Shown: positions 9,168 through 19,241, numbered from the stretch's first letter. The stretch: 64,000 bases of DNA from Sporosarcina luteola (GCF_023715245.1 NZ_JAMBNV010000001.1:1674001-1738000), one strand, 5' to 3'. The notes: a model not told the origin generated them from the letters alone. Numbers and translations are program-made.

Positions 9168-9499
9168 ATCATTGCCAATCGGCTAACCGCTTTTTTCATC
9201 GCCTCGGAATATAGTGCATCCAACTGCACGTATGCAAAATGCCCCGCTCTTTTCGTACGGATGTATTGCAATCGTTCTATTCCATTCAACGGTTCAATCA
9301 GTGACACATCAATTGAAGAAGATTCGGTGTTCATAAACAACCCTAGCATTTCCATATAATTTCCGATTGCTATATCAATCAAGTTGGCAGCTTCGGGACT
9401 CTTTTGCTTATAAGCTTCCTCGATTCTTTCTTTCATGTCCAGCCAATTGTTCCAACAGGAATATAGCAGTGCCTTCCTGTCCATTCCAGGCTTATGCAA
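9161..9499 (-). CDS. ypoC: YpoC-like hypothetical protein
   Basis: 112-aa cytoplasmic protein occupying the position of ypoC directly after nth, but shorter than I would expect for B. subtilis YpoC. It is mostly helical, with a conserved-looking centre (CWNNWLDMKERIEEAY) and the C-terminal stretch RTKRAGHFAYVQLDALYSEAM. No signal peptide, membrane segment or known catalytic motif is visible. It begins at a TTG that overlaps the end of nth by 8 nt; an ATG five codons later is possible but its ribosome site is too distant. The assignment rests mainly on gene order; function unknown. Confidence 0.7.
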   Translation of the reverse strand: MHKPGMDRKALLYSCWNNWLDMKERIEEAYKQKSPEAANLIDIAIGNYMEMLGLFMNTESSSIDVSLIEPLNGIERLQYIRTKRAGHFAYVQLDALYSEAMKKAVSRLAMIK

Positions 9500-10142
9500 T
9501 GCCTCTCATCCGTTTCTTCCCTTCCCTGCACAATGGAAGGAGCGGACATTCACCGCAAGCCGGATTTTGGGCTTTGCAGTGATATCGTCCAAAGAAGATG
9601 ATCTGATGGTGTGTATCCGTCCATTTTTCCATAGGCGTCCATCGCATGATCTTTTCTTCCACCATGAGAGGTGAATCTTTCCAACGATTCATGCCAAGAC
9701 GCTTGGCTACACGCTCAACATGTGTGTCAACTGCCAATGCCGGGATGCCGAACGCATTGGAAACAACGACATTCGCCGTTTTCCTGCCTACGCCAGGGAA
9801 AGTCGTAAGTACATCCCTATCGCCCGGTACCTCACCATTAAATTTCTCGATCAGAATGGCACTCAACGCTTGAATGTTTTTTGCTTTATTCCGATAGAGG
9901 CCGATCGAGCGGATATCATTTTGAAGCTCCTCTATTTCTACCGCCAAATAATCTTCAGGTTTCTTATATTTTTTGAATAAATCCGCAGTAACGCGGTTCA
10001 CAAGAACATCCGTACATTGAGCGGAGAGCAATGTGGCGACGAGTAGCTCAAATGCATTTTCGTGTACCAGCTCACAATGAGCATCGGGAAACATTCTACT
10101 AAACTCTTCCAGGCAGATTTCCCATTGTTTCTTCGTCAACAT
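9492..10142 (-). CDS. nth: Endonuclease III (DNA glycosylase/AP lyase)
   Basis: Base-excision repair enzyme removing oxidised pyrimidines. 216 aa, standard length. The helix-hairpin-helix is FPGVGRKTANVV, whose Lys is the catalytic nucleophile, and the catalytic Asp lies in AVDTHVERVAKRLG. The C-terminal [4Fe-4S] cluster ligands follow C-x6-C-x2-C-x5-C within CKAQNPACGECPLLPLC. It lies 10 nt downstream of dnaD and overlaps ypoC, so it belongs to the dnaD-nth-ypoC transcription unit. Confidence 0.97.
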   Translation of the reverse strand: MLTKKQWEICLEEFSRMFPDAHCELVHENAFELLVATLLSAQCTDVLVNRVTADLFKKYKKPEDYLAVEIEELQNDIRSIGLYRNKAKNIQALSAILIEKFNGEVPGDRDVLTTFPGVGRKTANVVVSNAFGIPALAVDTHVERVAKRLGMNRWKDSPLMVEEKIMRWTPMEKWTDTHHQIIFFGRYHCKAQNPACGECPLLPLCREGKKRMRGIA

Positions 10143-10152
10143 ATTCCATCAC

Positions 10153-10860
10153 CTATTCCCGTTCTTCCAACCAATTATAAAAAGGAACCTTTTTTACGAC
10201 GGTTTCCCGATTTTGAACTGGACGTATCATTGCCGTCCTGAATGATCTGGATTGTTTTTCCACGTCATTCAACGTTCTCACCCTTTTCTTCTTCCATTCG
10301 AACAGAATCCGGTCAATGTAGCGCAAGCTGAGTTTTTGGGCTAGAACAGCTTCTTTCAACGCCGCCTTTATTATCTGGACAGCATGACCATCTTCATCCA
10401 GCCACATTGTAATCGTTTCGCATTCCATTGGAGATAGAAGACGTCCGAACTCCTGCTCGAACAATGTGAAGATTTCTCCTTCATCCTCTTTATCCTTCTG
10501 TTCTTCTAGTACGGTCTTTTCTGTAAGCACAATGTTAACAAGCCTGTTCCATAAGGGTTGCATTGAAAACTGCTCGTATAACACTCCGTTTTCATCCTGC
10601 CCCTGCCGGATTTCCAACAATCCTCGTTGCATAAGGCGTTGGAGGATTTCGGACACCTGATTCTCTGTAAGATGCATGCGTCCTGCAAGATCGGTTGGCG
10701 TAGGGAATTGCGAACCATCCGCCTGAAACGCACACATATGCAAAAGAAGCATTGCATCGATATCCTTTATATCCAATGCTTTATAGTGCTGAAAAAAGAG
10801 CTGGGGAATAGTGACATTCCCCTGCTCAATCCAAATACGGAGCCGTTCTTCATCTTTCAT
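10153..10860 (-). CDS. dnaD: Replication-restart primosome protein DnaD
   Basis: DNA-remodelling initiator protein (235 aa) that works with DnaB and DnaI to load the DnaC helicase at oriC and in PriA-dependent restart. The N-terminal winged helix includes DLAGRMHLTENQVSEILQRL (about residues 60-80). The C-terminal DnaD/DnaB2 domain contains the conserved YIDRILFEWKKKRVRT. The start at ATG 10860 is chosen because GAGGTG lies 6 nt upstream; the GTG at 10869 is part of that site. It sits 34 nt after asnS. Confidence 0.95.
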   Translation of the reverse strand: MKDEERLRIWIEQGNVTIPQLFFQHYKALDIKDIDAMLLLHMCAFQADGSQFPTPTDLAGRMHLTENQVSEILQRLMQRGLLEIRQGQDENGVLYEQFSMQPLWNRLVNIVLTEKTVLEEQKDKEDEGEIFTLFEQEFGRLLSPMECETITMWLDEDGHAVQIIKAALKEAVLAQKLSLRYIDRILFEWKKKRVRTLNDVEKQSRSFRTAMIRPVQNRETVVKKVPFYNWLEERE

Positions 10861-10894
10861 GCCGAACACCTCACTATTAGTAAATCTGCGTCAA

Positions 10895-12190
10895 TTAAGG
10901 GTAAAGACGATTCAACAGACGTGGGAACGGAATTGTTTCCCGAACGTGTTCAACACCTGAAATCCACGCAACTGTCCGTTCCAATCCAAGCCCGAAACCA
11001 GAATGTGGAACTGCGCCGTATTTGCTTAACTCCAAATACCATTCGTAGGCGGACTCATCCAAATTATGCTCCTGGATGCGTTGCTTCATCAATTCATAGT
11101 CATAAATACGCTCTGAACCGCCGATGATTTCCCCATATCCTTCCGGAGCGATCAAATCTGCGCATAAAACGACATCGTCGCGATCTGGGTGCGGTTGCAT
11201 ATAGAATGACTTAATATCTTTTGGATAATTTGTAATGAAGACAGGCATGTCAAAGCTTTCTGCAATCGCAGTCTCATGCGGCGCACCGAAGTCATCACCC
11301 CATTCGATGTCATCAAAGCCTTTTTCATGAAGGAACGTAATTGCATCGTCATAAGAGATCCTTGGGAACGGAGCCTGTACTTTTTCAAGTTTTGAAAGAT
11401 CCCTTCCAAGCCGCTCAAGTTCCAATGGGCAGTTTTGCAATACGGACTGGACGATATGCGAAACATATTGCTCTTGGACTTCTAAGCTTTCCTCATGTTG
11501 CACGAATGCCATTTCAGGTTCAATCATCCAGAATTCAATCAAATGACGTCGTGTTTTCGATTTCTCTGCACGGAAAGTCGGTCCGAATGAAAACACTTTT
11601 CCGAGAGCCATCGCTGCAGCTTCTAGATAGAGCTGTCCTGATTGTGATAAATAAGCGTCTTCATCAAAGTATTTCGTATGGAAAAGTTCCGTAGTTCCTT
11701 CAGGCGAAGAACCCGTCAAAATAGGTGGATCCACTTTCACAAATCCATTCAAATGGAAAAACTCATATGTGGAGCGGATGATTTCATTCCGGATTTTCAT
11801 GATGGCATGTTGTTTGCGAGAGCGCAGCCATAAATGACGATTATCCATCAAGAATTCAGTTCCGTGTTCTTTCGGAGTAATTGGATAATCAATTGCTTCA
11901 TGAATGATTTCAATATCTTTCACTTGCAGTTCAACGCCGAATGAAGAACGTTCGTCCTCCGTCACTTCTGCTGTCACATAAAGCGAAGATTCCTGGTGGA
12001 TGGATTTTGCTTTCGCAAAAATATCCTCCCCTACAACTTCTTTGACGACAACGCCTTGAACAAAACCTGATCCATCGCGAAGTTGCAGAAACGCGATTTT
12101 ACCGCTCGATCTTTTATTTGCTAGCCATGCTCCGATCCGGACTGTTTCTCCTACGTGATCTGGCATTTCGTGAATCATGATTGTTTTCAT
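10895..12190 (-). CDS. asnS: Asparaginyl-tRNA synthetase
   Basis: Class IIb aminoacyl-tRNA synthetase (431 aa) charging tRNA-Asn. The N-terminal OB-fold anticodon-binding domain ([24 protein letters not shown]) spans about residues 15-100. The catalytic core has motif 2 [20 protein letters not shown] and motif 3 [12 protein letters not shown] near the C-terminus. GGAGG precedes the ATG. It follows aspB by 24 nt; aspartate made by AspB links loosely to asparagine metabolism. I see no T-box leader in the short gap. Confidence 0.97.
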   Translation of the reverse strand: MKTIMIHEMPDHVGETVRIGAWLANKRSSGKIAFLQLRDGSGFVQGVVVKEVVGEDIFAKAKSIHQESSLYVTAEVTEDERSSFGVELQVKDIEIIHEAIDYPITPKEHGTEFLMDNRHLWLRSRKQHAIMKIRNEIIRSTYEFFHLNGFVKVDPPILTGSSPEGTTELFHTKYFDEDAYLSQSGQLYLEAAAMALGKVFSFGPTFRAEKSKTRRHLIEFWMIEPEMAFVQHEESLEVQEQYVSHIVQSVLQNCPLELERLGRDLSKLEKVQAPFPRISYDDAITFLHEKGFDDIEWGDDFGAPHETAIAESFDMPVFITNYPKDIKSFYMQPHPDRDDVVLCADLIAPEGYGEIIGGSERIYDYELMKQRIQEHNLDESAYEWYLELSKYGAVPHSGFGLGLERTVAWISGVEHVRETIPFPRLLNRLYP

Positions 12191-12214
12191 AAGTACCTCC
12201 GTGAGTATGAACTT

Positions 12215-13408
12215 TTATTCTTTCCAGTTTGCTTCAACATATGAACGGATTCGTTTTACCGCTTCCTCCAGCAGATCAATAGATGTCGCATAGGACAAGC
12301 GGATCGTTTCAGGGGAACCGAAACCGGATCCGGGGATGACTGCCACTTTCGCTTCCGTCAGAAGCGCTGATGCAAACTCATCTACATTTGAGAAGCCTGT
12401 TTTTTTCATTGCTTCAGTAACTTCCGGCAACAAATAAAAAGCACCTTGAGGTTTGACGACTGTAAAGCCGGGAATAGCCGCCAACTGAGGGTAGATACGT
12501 TCCAACCTCGATTCAAAATCCTTCCGCATGCTTTCCACTGCTTCCTGAGGACCATTATACGCTTCAATCGCAGCGTATTGGGAAGTCGTTGTCGGATTGG
12601 ATGTCGAATGGCTGGCCAAGTTCGTCATTGCACTCACCACTTCTGCATCTCCCGCAATATATCCAATTCTCCAACCTGTCATTGAATGGGATTTGGATAC
12701 TCCGTTAATGATGAATGTCCGCGCTTTCGCATCATCTGATAGCTGAGCAATCGAAACATGCTTCTCATTTCCATAAATCAACTTTTCGTAGATTTCATCC
12801 GAAATGATCCATATATCCTTTTCTAGACAAACTTCTGCAATTTGGCGGAGTTCCTCTTGCGAATAGATCATACCAGTCGGATTTCCTGGAGAGTTGATAA
12901 TGACAGCTTTCGTTTTAGATGTAATTGCATTGCTAATCTGTTCTGCCGTTACCTTGAACTGGGATTCCGATGTAGCTTCAACGAAAACTGGTACGCCTTC
13001 AGCGAGCTTCACTTGTTCGGGATAGCTGACCCAATAAGGTGTCGGGATGATTACTTCATCACCCGGATCTAATAGGACCTGGAACAATGTGTAAAGAACA
13101 TGCTTCGCACCGATGCCGATCATAATTTCCTGTCTTGAGTAATCCAACTGCTGATCCGTCTTCAGTTTGGCGATGACGGCATCCTTCAGTGCAGGAAGGC
13201 CTCCGGAAGGCGTATATTTTGTCTTGCCTTCTTTCATGGATTGAAAAGCCGCTTCCAAAATGTTTTCGGGAGTATTATAATCCGGCTCCCCAGCCCCTAG
13301 TCCGATGATGTCGATGCCCGACTCCTTCATCTCTTTAGCTTTCGCCGTAATGGCAAGGGTTGTGGATGGTGATAACGTACTTACTCTCGCTGCTAACTTC
13401 TTTGTCAA
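12215..13408 (-). CDS. aspB: Aspartate aminotransferase AspB
   Basis: PLP-dependent class I aminotransferase (about 397 aa) interconverting aspartate/2-oxoglutarate and oxaloacetate/glutamate. Family signatures are GLGAGEPDYNTPENI near the N-terminus, INSPGNPTG, and NGVSKSHSMTGWRIGY, whose Lys binds PLP. The annotated start is a TTG (TKKLAARVSTLSPSTT follows) because AAGGGAG stands 8 nt upstream and family members begin at this point; an ATG 27 nt earlier lies in front of that ribosome site. Between ypmB and asnS, as in B. subtilis. Confidence 0.94.
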   Translation of the reverse strand: MTKKLAARVSTLSPSTTLAITAKAKEMKESGIDIIGLGAGEPDYNTPENILEAAFQSMKEGKTKYTPSGGLPALKDAVIAKLKTDQQLDYSRQEIMIGIGAKHVLYTLFQVLLDPGDEVIIPTPYWVSYPEQVKLAEGVPVFVEATSESQFKVTAEQISNAITSKTKAVIINSPGNPTGMIYSQEELRQIAEVCLEKDIWIISDEIYEKLIYGNEKHVSIAQLSDDAKARTFIINGVSKSHSMTGWRIGYIAGDAEVVSAMTNLASHSTSNPTTTSQYAAIEAYNGPQEAVESMRKDFESRLERIYPQLAAIPGFTVVKPQGAFYLLPEVTEAMKKTGFSNVDEFASALLTEAKVAVIPGSGFGSPETIRLSYATSIDLLEEAVKRIRSYVEANWKE

Positions 13409-13460
13409 TTGAATCGCTCCCTTTTGTCCCTTCATCTTATCGAATGTAAACGGATCAATC

Positions 13461-13940
13461 TTATAGATTTAATATCCGTTTCCACCATTCTCCGTTCTCA
13501 AAAAAGACATATACATAATTCAATTTGCCATTTTCGCCTTTAAATGCGACTTCCCATACAGGATGGCCTTCCTCCAAGCCAAGTACTACGTGGAGGATCT
13601 TTTCCACTGGCAACTCCGCCTTCACCGTTTCAATTGCGGCTTGCGAATCGATACCATCTTTCAAAACTACTTCATCAAGGATTTCTCCTGTTTTCCCTTT
13701 AATGAAAACCGCTTTCTCATTGCCTTTGTCATCTTTGCCGAATACAGTCACCATCGAAACGGTGCCATTATAGATGGAAGTGCGTTCGACAGAATTCAAA
13801 GCTCCATACTTCAATGCATCTTCTTCCGCCTTTTCTTGGGCGTTTGAAAAAGGTGTATTGGCATTATAAAAAACAATGACAATAATGATAAGTGATAACG
13901 CCAAAAGGAAAGCTGCGATGAACTTGATCCAATTCATCAT
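13461..13940 (-). CDS. ypmB: Membrane-anchored PepSY-like protein YpmB
   Basis: 159-aa extracytoplasmic protein with one N-terminal transmembrane helix (WIKFIAAFLLALSLIIIVIV) and a soluble domain that looks like two degenerate PepSY repeats: a segment with DKGNEKAVFIKGKTGEILDE and a second ending WEVAFKGENGKLNYVYV. PepSY domains are usually inhibitory or chaperone-like modules; the specific partner is unknown. A GTG nine nt upstream of the chosen ATG belongs to the AGGAAGTG ribosome site. Lies between dinG and aspB. Confidence 0.85.
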   Translation of the reverse strand: MMNWIKFIAAFLLALSLIIIVIVFYNANTPFSNAQEKAEEDALKYGALNSVERTSIYNGTVSMVTVFGKDDKGNEKAVFIKGKTGEILDEVVLKDGIDSQAAIETVKAELPVEKILHVVLGLEEGHPVWEVAFKGENGKLNYVYVFFENGEWWKRILNL

Positions 13941-13999
13941 TAGTATCACTTCCTACTGCAAATTGGAAATCTTTTCGCATTTCGTCTTCTACTGTATCC

Positions 14000-16777
14000 C
14001 TATTTATTATAACAATCTTCGAGCTCATTCACCATATGTTCTAATGACACTTTGTGAACGGGAACAGACGGCAGCGCATTCAAAAAGCGCTTCCCATATG
14101 ATTTTGTATAGATACGTCTATCCAAAATGATGAAAAAGCCCCTATCTCCAGACGAGCGGATCAATCGTCCAAATCCCTGCCTGAACCTCAATATCGCTTC
14201 TGGCAATGACAAATCTGTAAATGGATTGGATCCGCCTGCAGCTAGCTTTGCCGCCCTCGCTTTAAAGACGACCTCATCCGGAGATGAAAACGGAAGCCGG
14301 ACAATGATGACCGCAGACAATGCCTCACCGGGAACATCGACACCTTCCCAAAAACTGTTCGTGCCGAATAGAATCGATTTCTCGAACTGACGGAACGATT
14401 TCAACAGTTTCATTCGGCTCCCAGAGCTCACTCCTTGCGCAATGAGAGCGTAATCTTTCAATAGTTCACTCTCCAAAATCAATTCATACGTTTTTCGAAG
14501 CATATCCTGCGAGGTGAACAGGACGAACAATCTTCCGCCAGTTGCGAACACTGTTTGGACGACTGCATCCGCTACTGCTTCAATATAGTCGCTCTGGGAC
14601 ACATGTTGGATGGACGGCATATCATCGACGATGAATATTCCTGCGTTATCATAGAAATGTGCAGGAGCGTCAAATGTTAAAACGGGTACACTTTCAGCAA
14701 TTCCTAGCTGCCTGGAAACAAAACGCTCATCCTGGTTGATTGTCATTGTTGCAGATGTCCATATGATTCCAATCTCTTCATCTTTAAGGCCCTGCATGAA
14801 TTCCTTTGTAATCGCCGACCCTTCTACGGGGCTTTTGACGACAGTAAGACTACCAGGCAAACTCCGTTTATCTTTTTCAATCCAAATGGTGAAATTCTCC
14901 TTTTCGTCATCCAGGAAAATTTCCACCCATTCTCCAGCCTTGATTTTCAATTCCCTTACCCAATACTCCCATTCTGATAAAAATGCCTGTTCTTTCGGCG
15001 ACATTCTCTCTATATGCACTTCCAGGCGAGAACTAATTATTTCTACAACCTCAATATAATCATTCATCTTTTCGGCCATTTTGGAAAAGAGGGGATCGTT
15101 CCCGACTAATTCCTCGAGACCGAAAACGACTCTCTTCCCTTGTTGGCTTCCTTTCACCTGAGGGCGGTGTTTCGACAACAACGCAGCGACATCATCAAAT
15201 ATGGTTGTGAATTGTTCATAGGAGAACGCCAGCTTTTCAAACACCTGATTTCCATAATTGCCATATTTCCTATGAAGTTTCATAATCTGATGAAGAAGCT
15301 GGCCAACCGCGTCCGAGCCTAGTTGCCCCATGACATACTTCCAGTTCATATAGGAAAAGACTGTCTCATTGGAATTGGCAGCTGTATGAATAAATTGATG
15401 GGCTTCATCGATGATCAGGCCTGAAAAGTCCTGGAAAATCTTTTGTTCACGATTGCTATCCGATAGGAGCATCGAATGGTTCGTAATGATGAGATTGGAA
15501 AGGCTGCAGGCGTCCTTCATCCTTTGGTGGTAATCCGCCGATCTTTCATCCGCCTTCAGCCAATTATTCCGTTTACGGATCCGATCGACAAACAATTGTC
15601 CCCCGCCGGACACATTCAATTCATTGACATCTCCGGTTTCCGTGTCTGTCAGCCAGACGAGGATTTGCATGATTGTAAATGTTTCATCATACGATTCATC
15701 CGTTATCCTCAACAATTCTTCGAACTTTCCGAGGGAAATATACTGCTCCTTGCCCTTTAGGACTGTTGCAGTGCATTTGATGTCAAGGATTTTCTGGATG
15801 CGCTTCACTTCATCCTCGAGGATTTTATCGACAAGATGGTTTGTGAACGTGCTAATCACCACAGGTTTCCCGGTCAGAAGGGAATAAATTGCTGCAGGCA
15901 ACAAATAGCCGACCGTTTTTCCGACTCCTGTTGGGACCTCGACAACAATTTCGGAATGCGTGGAGAGCGTTTCCCATATGGAATCCATGAATGACAATTG
16001 GGATTTCCGGTATTCGAAAAAAGGATAGCCTTTCTTCAACAGATCGACTTTCTCCTCTTCCTTCTTCGGATAGGTACAACGTGCACTCAAAACACCCGCG
16101 GGATTCTCAGGGTTATTGTACGGAATTCCCCTGAATAAAGGGAGCTTTCTACCGCCTGTAGAAGTCCGTACATGCTTTAACGTTTCATAAATTAGTGTCG
16201 AAATATCCGAGCGCAATGAAAAGGAGCGCCTATGCAATAAGTTCAATGTTTCTTCCGGCAAAGTCCGAAGCTTAGACAATGCTGTCAATAACAAATTGGC
16301 AGTCGCTTTGGCATCATCATCTGCCCTATGTGCGGCAGGCAGCTCAATATCCAAATCCTCTGCCAAATCCTGCAAACGATAGCTTGAGGAGGATGGGAAT
16401 AGGATTTTGGATAACTCAACAGTATCAATTTTCTTTCCGGACCAACCGGCCACATTGCATCGTTTAAATTCGCTTTGCAAAAATGACAGATCGAAATCGG
16501 TATTATGCGCGACAAATACCGTCCCCTGCAACATATCGGATACATCTTGTGCAATCTCTTCAAATGAAGGAGCAGAAAGCACTTCTTTATCCGTAATCGC
16601 GGTCAATTGTTGGATGAACGGAGGTATTTCACGTTCCGGATTGACAAATCGGGCATACTGGCGCGTTATCGTCCCATTTTCGATGAAAACGATTGCAATT
16701 TGTATGATCCTATCCCCTCTAGAAGGGGAATGTCCAGTCGTTTCCAAGTCAACGACTGCATATGTACGATTATCCAT
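14000..16777 (-). CDS. dinG: DinG-family nuclease-helicase with DnaQ-like exonuclease domain
   Basis: 925-aa fusion typical of Firmicutes. An N-terminal DEDDh exonuclease (DLETTG at residues 10-15, HNTDFDLSFL near 95, HRADDDAKA near 155) is joined to an XPD/DinG-like SF2 helicase with Walker A PTGVGKTVGYLLPA near 285 and a DEAH box in IIDEAHQFIH near 455. The C-terminal motif RQGFGRLIRSSGDRG is helicase motif VI. The cysteine Fe-S cluster of Escherichia coli DinG is not evident. In Staphylococcus the equivalent protein acts as a 3'-5' exonuclease; helicase activity here is untested. A palindrome overlaps its predicted transcription start. Confidence 0.93.
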   Translation of the reverse strand: MDNRTYAVVDLETTGHSPSRGDRIIQIAIVFIENGTITRQYARFVNPEREIPPFIQQLTAITDKEVLSAPSFEEIAQDVSDMLQGTVFVAHNTDFDLSFLQSEFKRCNVAGWSGKKIDTVELSKILFPSSSSYRLQDLAEDLDIELPAAHRADDDAKATANLLLTALSKLRTLPEETLNLLHRRSFSLRSDISTLIYETLKHVRTSTGGRKLPLFRGIPYNNPENPAGVLSARCTYPKKEEEKVDLLKKGYPFFEYRKSQLSFMDSIWETLSTHSEIVVEVPTGVGKTVGYLLPAAIYSLLTGKPVVISTFTNHLVDKILEDEVKRIQKILDIKCTATVLKGKEQYISLGKFEELLRITDESYDETFTIMQILVWLTDTETGDVNELNVSGGGQLFVDRIRKRNNWLKADERSADYHQRMKDACSLSNLIITNHSMLLSDSNREQKIFQDFSGLIIDEAHQFIHTAANSNETVFSYMNWKYVMGQLGSDAVGQLLHQIMKLHRKYGNYGNQVFEKLAFSYEQFTTIFDDVAALLSKHRPQVKGSQQGKRVVFGLEELVGNDPLFSKMAEKMNDYIEVVEIISSRLEVHIERMSPKEQAFLSEWEYWVRELKIKAGEWVEIFLDDEKENFTIWIEKDKRSLPGSLTVVKSPVEGSAITKEFMQGLKDEEIGIIWTSATMTINQDERFVSRQLGIAESVPVLTFDAPAHFYDNAGIFIVDDMPSIQHVSQSDYIEAVADAVVQTVFATGGRLFVLFTSQDMLRKTYELILESELLKDYALIAQGVSSGSRMKLLKSFRQFEKSILFGTNSFWEGVDVPGEALSAVIIVRLPFSSPDEVVFKARAAKLAAGGSNPFTDLSLPEAILRFRQGFGRLIRSSGDRGFFIILDRRIYTKSYGKRFLNALPSVPVHKVSLEHMVNELEDCYNK

Positions 16778-16792
16778 TCAATCATCAACTTC

Positions 16793-16823
16793 CTGTAGTG
16801 AATACTACAGCAGATTGTATCAT
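16793..16823 (-). promoter_or_regulatory. Candidate dinG promoter with overlapping palindrome
   Basis: TGATACAAT (16822-16814) reads as an extended -10 element on the minus strand. The predicted start falls in a perfect 7-bp inverted repeat, CTGTAGT-GAAT-ACTACAG (16793-16810). It could be an operator or a 5' hairpin. It does not match the Gram-positive LexA box. Confidence 0.4.
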
Positions 16824-16862
16824 ATTTGGCGGTCCGATTGCGCAATTAGGTATCCAACCAAT

Positions 16863-16903
16863 TAAAAAATACCGATGAAGGAAAATTTCAATCCTTCATC
16901 GGC
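16863..16903 (-). terminator. Intrinsic terminator of panBCD
   Basis: An 11-bp stem CCGATGAAGGA / TCCTTCATCGG (16872-16902) is followed on the minus strand by TATTTTTTAA, just past panD. Confidence 0.88.
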
Positions 16904-16914
16904 GTCTACTTCCA

Positions 16915-17295
16915 TTAGGCAATTACGCCGGGCGTTTCTTTGATCACTTCTTTAACCCCATTCGTTTCATTCATGAGAAGGACTGTCGGTTGATGGGTGT
17001 TAGCCTCCTCATCCGTTACATAGACATATGAAATGATGATGACTATGTCACCTTTCTGGACTAATCTGGCTGCAGCGCCGTTGACGCAAATAACACCACT
17101 TCCACGCTCACCCGCTATAATATACGTTTCAAATCGAGCTCCATTATTATTGTTGACAATATGGACCTTCTCATTCGGAAGCATACCCGCTGCATCCAAC
17201 AAGTCACTATCAATCGTAATACTTCCAACGTAATCCAAGTTTGCTTCTGTCACGGTAGCGCGATGCAATTTACTGTTCATCATCATTCGGAACAT
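16915..17295 (-). CDS. panD: Aspartate 1-decarboxylase proenzyme
   Basis: Makes beta-alanine from aspartate for pantothenate synthesis. The 126-aa proenzyme is self-cleaved between Gly and Ser in [11 protein letters not shown] (after about residue 24), which yields the pyruvoyl cofactor. The catalytic Lys9 lies in [13 protein letters not shown], and [14 protein letters not shown] and [14 protein letters not shown] are family signatures. The start [12 protein letters not shown] has GGATGG upstream and matches other PanD proteins. It overlaps the end of panC by 26 nt. Confidence 0.96.
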   Translation of the reverse strand: MFRMMMNSKLHRATVTEANLDYVGSITIDSDLLDAAGMLPNEKVHIVNNNNGARFETYIIAGERGSGVICVNGAAARLVQKGDIVIIISYVYVTDEEANTHQPTVLLMNETNGVKEVIKETPGVIA

Positions 17296-18169
17296 GGGTA
17301 CCATCCTTTGTTGACATAATAATATTATCTATTAACCTAGTTGACGAAAACTTCACTGCGCAAGCCAAGATTACTTCCTGTGCCGCGTCCGTTACAGGAC
17401 CTAATTCAGGGTATGCCAGCATTTTCACATAATCGATCTTGCCAGAACTATTTGAAATGATGTATTCTGACACATGCTGCTCAATAGCGTTCGGATTGTC
17501 TCCCGTCGCGAACATCTTTGCACCGATTTGTAGTGCCCGATAGATCACAGTCGCTTCCGATCGTTCCAAAGATGTCAATTTCACATTGCGCGAGCTTTTC
17601 GCCAATCCATCCTCTTCCCGTACAGTCGGAACCCGCATGATTGCTGTCCGTAGATTGAAGTCCCGTACAAACGTTTCAATTACTGCCAGTTGTTGCGCAT
17701 CTTTCATGCCGAAATACGAACGGTCCGGATCGACAATATTGAACAGTTTCAATACAACTTTGAGAACACCGTCAAAATGTCCAGGCCTTGAAGCGCCGCA
17801 AAGCTCATGCGCCTGCCTGCCCGGCAGTATACGGATGCCACCGTCAGACGGATACATTTTATCGACTGCCGGAATGAATACAATATCGACGCCGGCTTCA
17901 CATGCGAGACGAATATCCCTTTCCCGATCACGCGGATACGAGTCGAAATCCTCGCCGGGTCCGAACTGTGCCGGATTAACAAAAATGCTCATGACAACAA
18001 TGTCGTTTTGTTCTTTTGCATGCTTCACAAGAGATAAGTGCCCTTCGTGTAAATAGCCCATAGTAGGGACGAAGCCGACTGTTGCATTTTGTCGTTCATT
18101 CCGGTTCAGTTTCATCTGGAGTTCTTCAATGGTTTCTACCACTTGGATGGCAGTACTATCAACGTACAT
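17270..18169 (-). CDS. panC: Pantothenate synthetase
   Basis: ATP-dependent ligase joining pantoate and beta-alanine (299 aa). It belongs to the HIGH-type nucleotidyltransferases: [15 protein letters not shown] carries the ATP-binding motif, [20 protein letters not shown] the pantoate site, and [12 protein letters not shown] is the KMSKS-like loop. The ATG has GGGGG 8 nt upstream. It overlaps panB by 11 nt and panD by 26 nt, so panBCD is a tightly coupled operon providing CoA precursor. Confidence 0.97.
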   Translation of the reverse strand: MYVDSTAIQVVETIEELQMKLNRNERQNATVGFVPTMGYLHEGHLSLVKHAKEQNDIVVMSIFVNPAQFGPGEDFDSYPRDRERDIRLACEAGVDIVFIPAVDKMYPSDGGIRILPGRQAHELCGASRPGHFDGVLKVVLKLFNIVDPDRSYFGMKDAQQLAVIETFVRDFNLRTAIMRVPTVREEDGLAKSSRNVKLTSLERSEATVIYRALQIGAKMFATGDNPNAIEQHVSEYIISNSSGKIDYVKMLAYPELGPVTDAAQEVILACAVKFSSTRLIDNIIMSTKDGTHVPNDDEQ

Positions 18170-19004
18170 CGTTCAATCCCCCGTATAATGCAACCAGTTC
18201 TTCCTCCTTCATCGTAAAACGATGTGCCTCAGAAGGAAATTCTCCTGTCTTGACGGCTGAGGCATATCTCTTTAAACCATTTTTGATATCGCTTCCAATA
18301 TCTGCGTATGCTTCGACGAATTTAGGGATATGGTGACTTCCGTATTTAACCGTGTCATGGAAAACAAGCACTTGACCATCCGTCTCTGCGCCAGCTCCTA
18401 TCCCGATTGTAGGAATTGCGACCGCTTTTGATACCTGGTCCGCCAATTGATAAGGAATGCACTCCAAAACAATCATACATGCGCCTGCAGCTTCACAAGC
18501 GATTGCATCCTGAATAAGTTTTTCTGCAGCTTCCGCAGTCTTCCCTTGCACTTTGTAACCCCCAGCTACAGCAGCTGATTGAGGAAGAAGACCGAGATGT
18601 GCAACGACTGGAATCCCTGTTTCCGTCAAAAGATGGATGGTGTCAATCACCTTTCCTCCGCCTTCCAGTTTCAAAGCGTTTGCTCCCGTCTCCTGGAAGA
18701 TGCGGACTGCGGCTTCCAACGTCCTATCAGCTGAACCATGGTAGGAAGCGAAAGGCATGTCAACGACGACGAACGTGTCCTTTGCTCCCCTCCTGACCGC
18801 TTTTCCGTGATGAATCATATCGTCGGTTGTCACAGAAGCAGTCGATTCATAACCTAAAACGACCATGCCTAGCGAATCGCCTACAAGGATGACGTCGATG
18901 CCAGCCTCCTCCGCCAATTGTGCAGACGGATGGTCGTACGCAGTCAACATGACAATTTTTTCCCCATTACGTTTCATCTTCGTGAAATCAGTAGTGCTTT
19001 TCAT
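18159..19004 (-). CDS. panB: 3-methyl-2-oxobutanoate hydroxymethyltransferase
   Basis: First committed enzyme of pantoate synthesis, transferring a hydroxymethyl group from methylene-tetrahydrofolate to ketoisovalerate. 281 aa. Visible signatures are [37 protein letters not shown] (metal-binding Asp), [10 protein letters not shown], and [18 protein letters not shown]. The ATG has GGAGAGG 6 nt upstream. It is the promoter-proximal gene of panBCD, but the birA terminator ends only ~40 bp upstream, leaving little room for an independent promoter. Confidence 0.97.
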   Translation of the reverse strand: MKSTTDFTKMKRNGEKIVMLTAYDHPSAQLAEEAGIDVILVGDSLGMVVLGYESTASVTTDDMIHHGKAVRRGAKDTFVVVDMPFASYHGSADRTLEAAVRIFQETGANALKLEGGGKVIDTIHLLTETGIPVVAHLGLLPQSAAVAGGYKVQGKTAEAAEKLIQDAIACEAAGACMIVLECIPYQLADQVSKAVAIPTIGIGAGAETDGQVLVFHDTVKYGSHHIPKFVEAYADIGSDIKNGLKRYASAVKTGEFPSEAHRFTMKEEELVALYGGLNDVR

Positions 19005-19042
19005 CCGTATCCTCTCCTTTTCTGGTCAAAGTAGAGAAAACC

Positions 19043-19083
19043 GAAAATTAAAAATCCTTCTGGCCTAAAAAGGGCAGAAGGAT
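19043..19083 (-). terminator. Intrinsic terminator between birA and panB
   Basis: Stem ATCCTTCTG / CAGAAGGAT (19054-19062 with 19075-19083) is followed on the minus strand by TTTTTAATTTT. It may end the cca-birA transcript or act as an attenuator ahead of panB. Confidence 0.8.
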
Positions 19084-19241
19084 TGTGAACTAACGATTTT
19101 TGGTTTCCTCCGTCCCTGTCTTTTACAAGATCAAGGCAGATCTTATTGGGTTTTCTGACAAGCATATAGCCCTGAAGGTGCAATTCCGATTGATACTGCC
19201 CTTCGCCATTACTATAGCAAATCAAGGAAGATTTGTATAGT

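Noticed and set aside
12191..12214. T-box leader for asnS
   Set aside because: Only 24 bp separate aspB and asnS; no specifier stem, T-box sequence or terminator is present.
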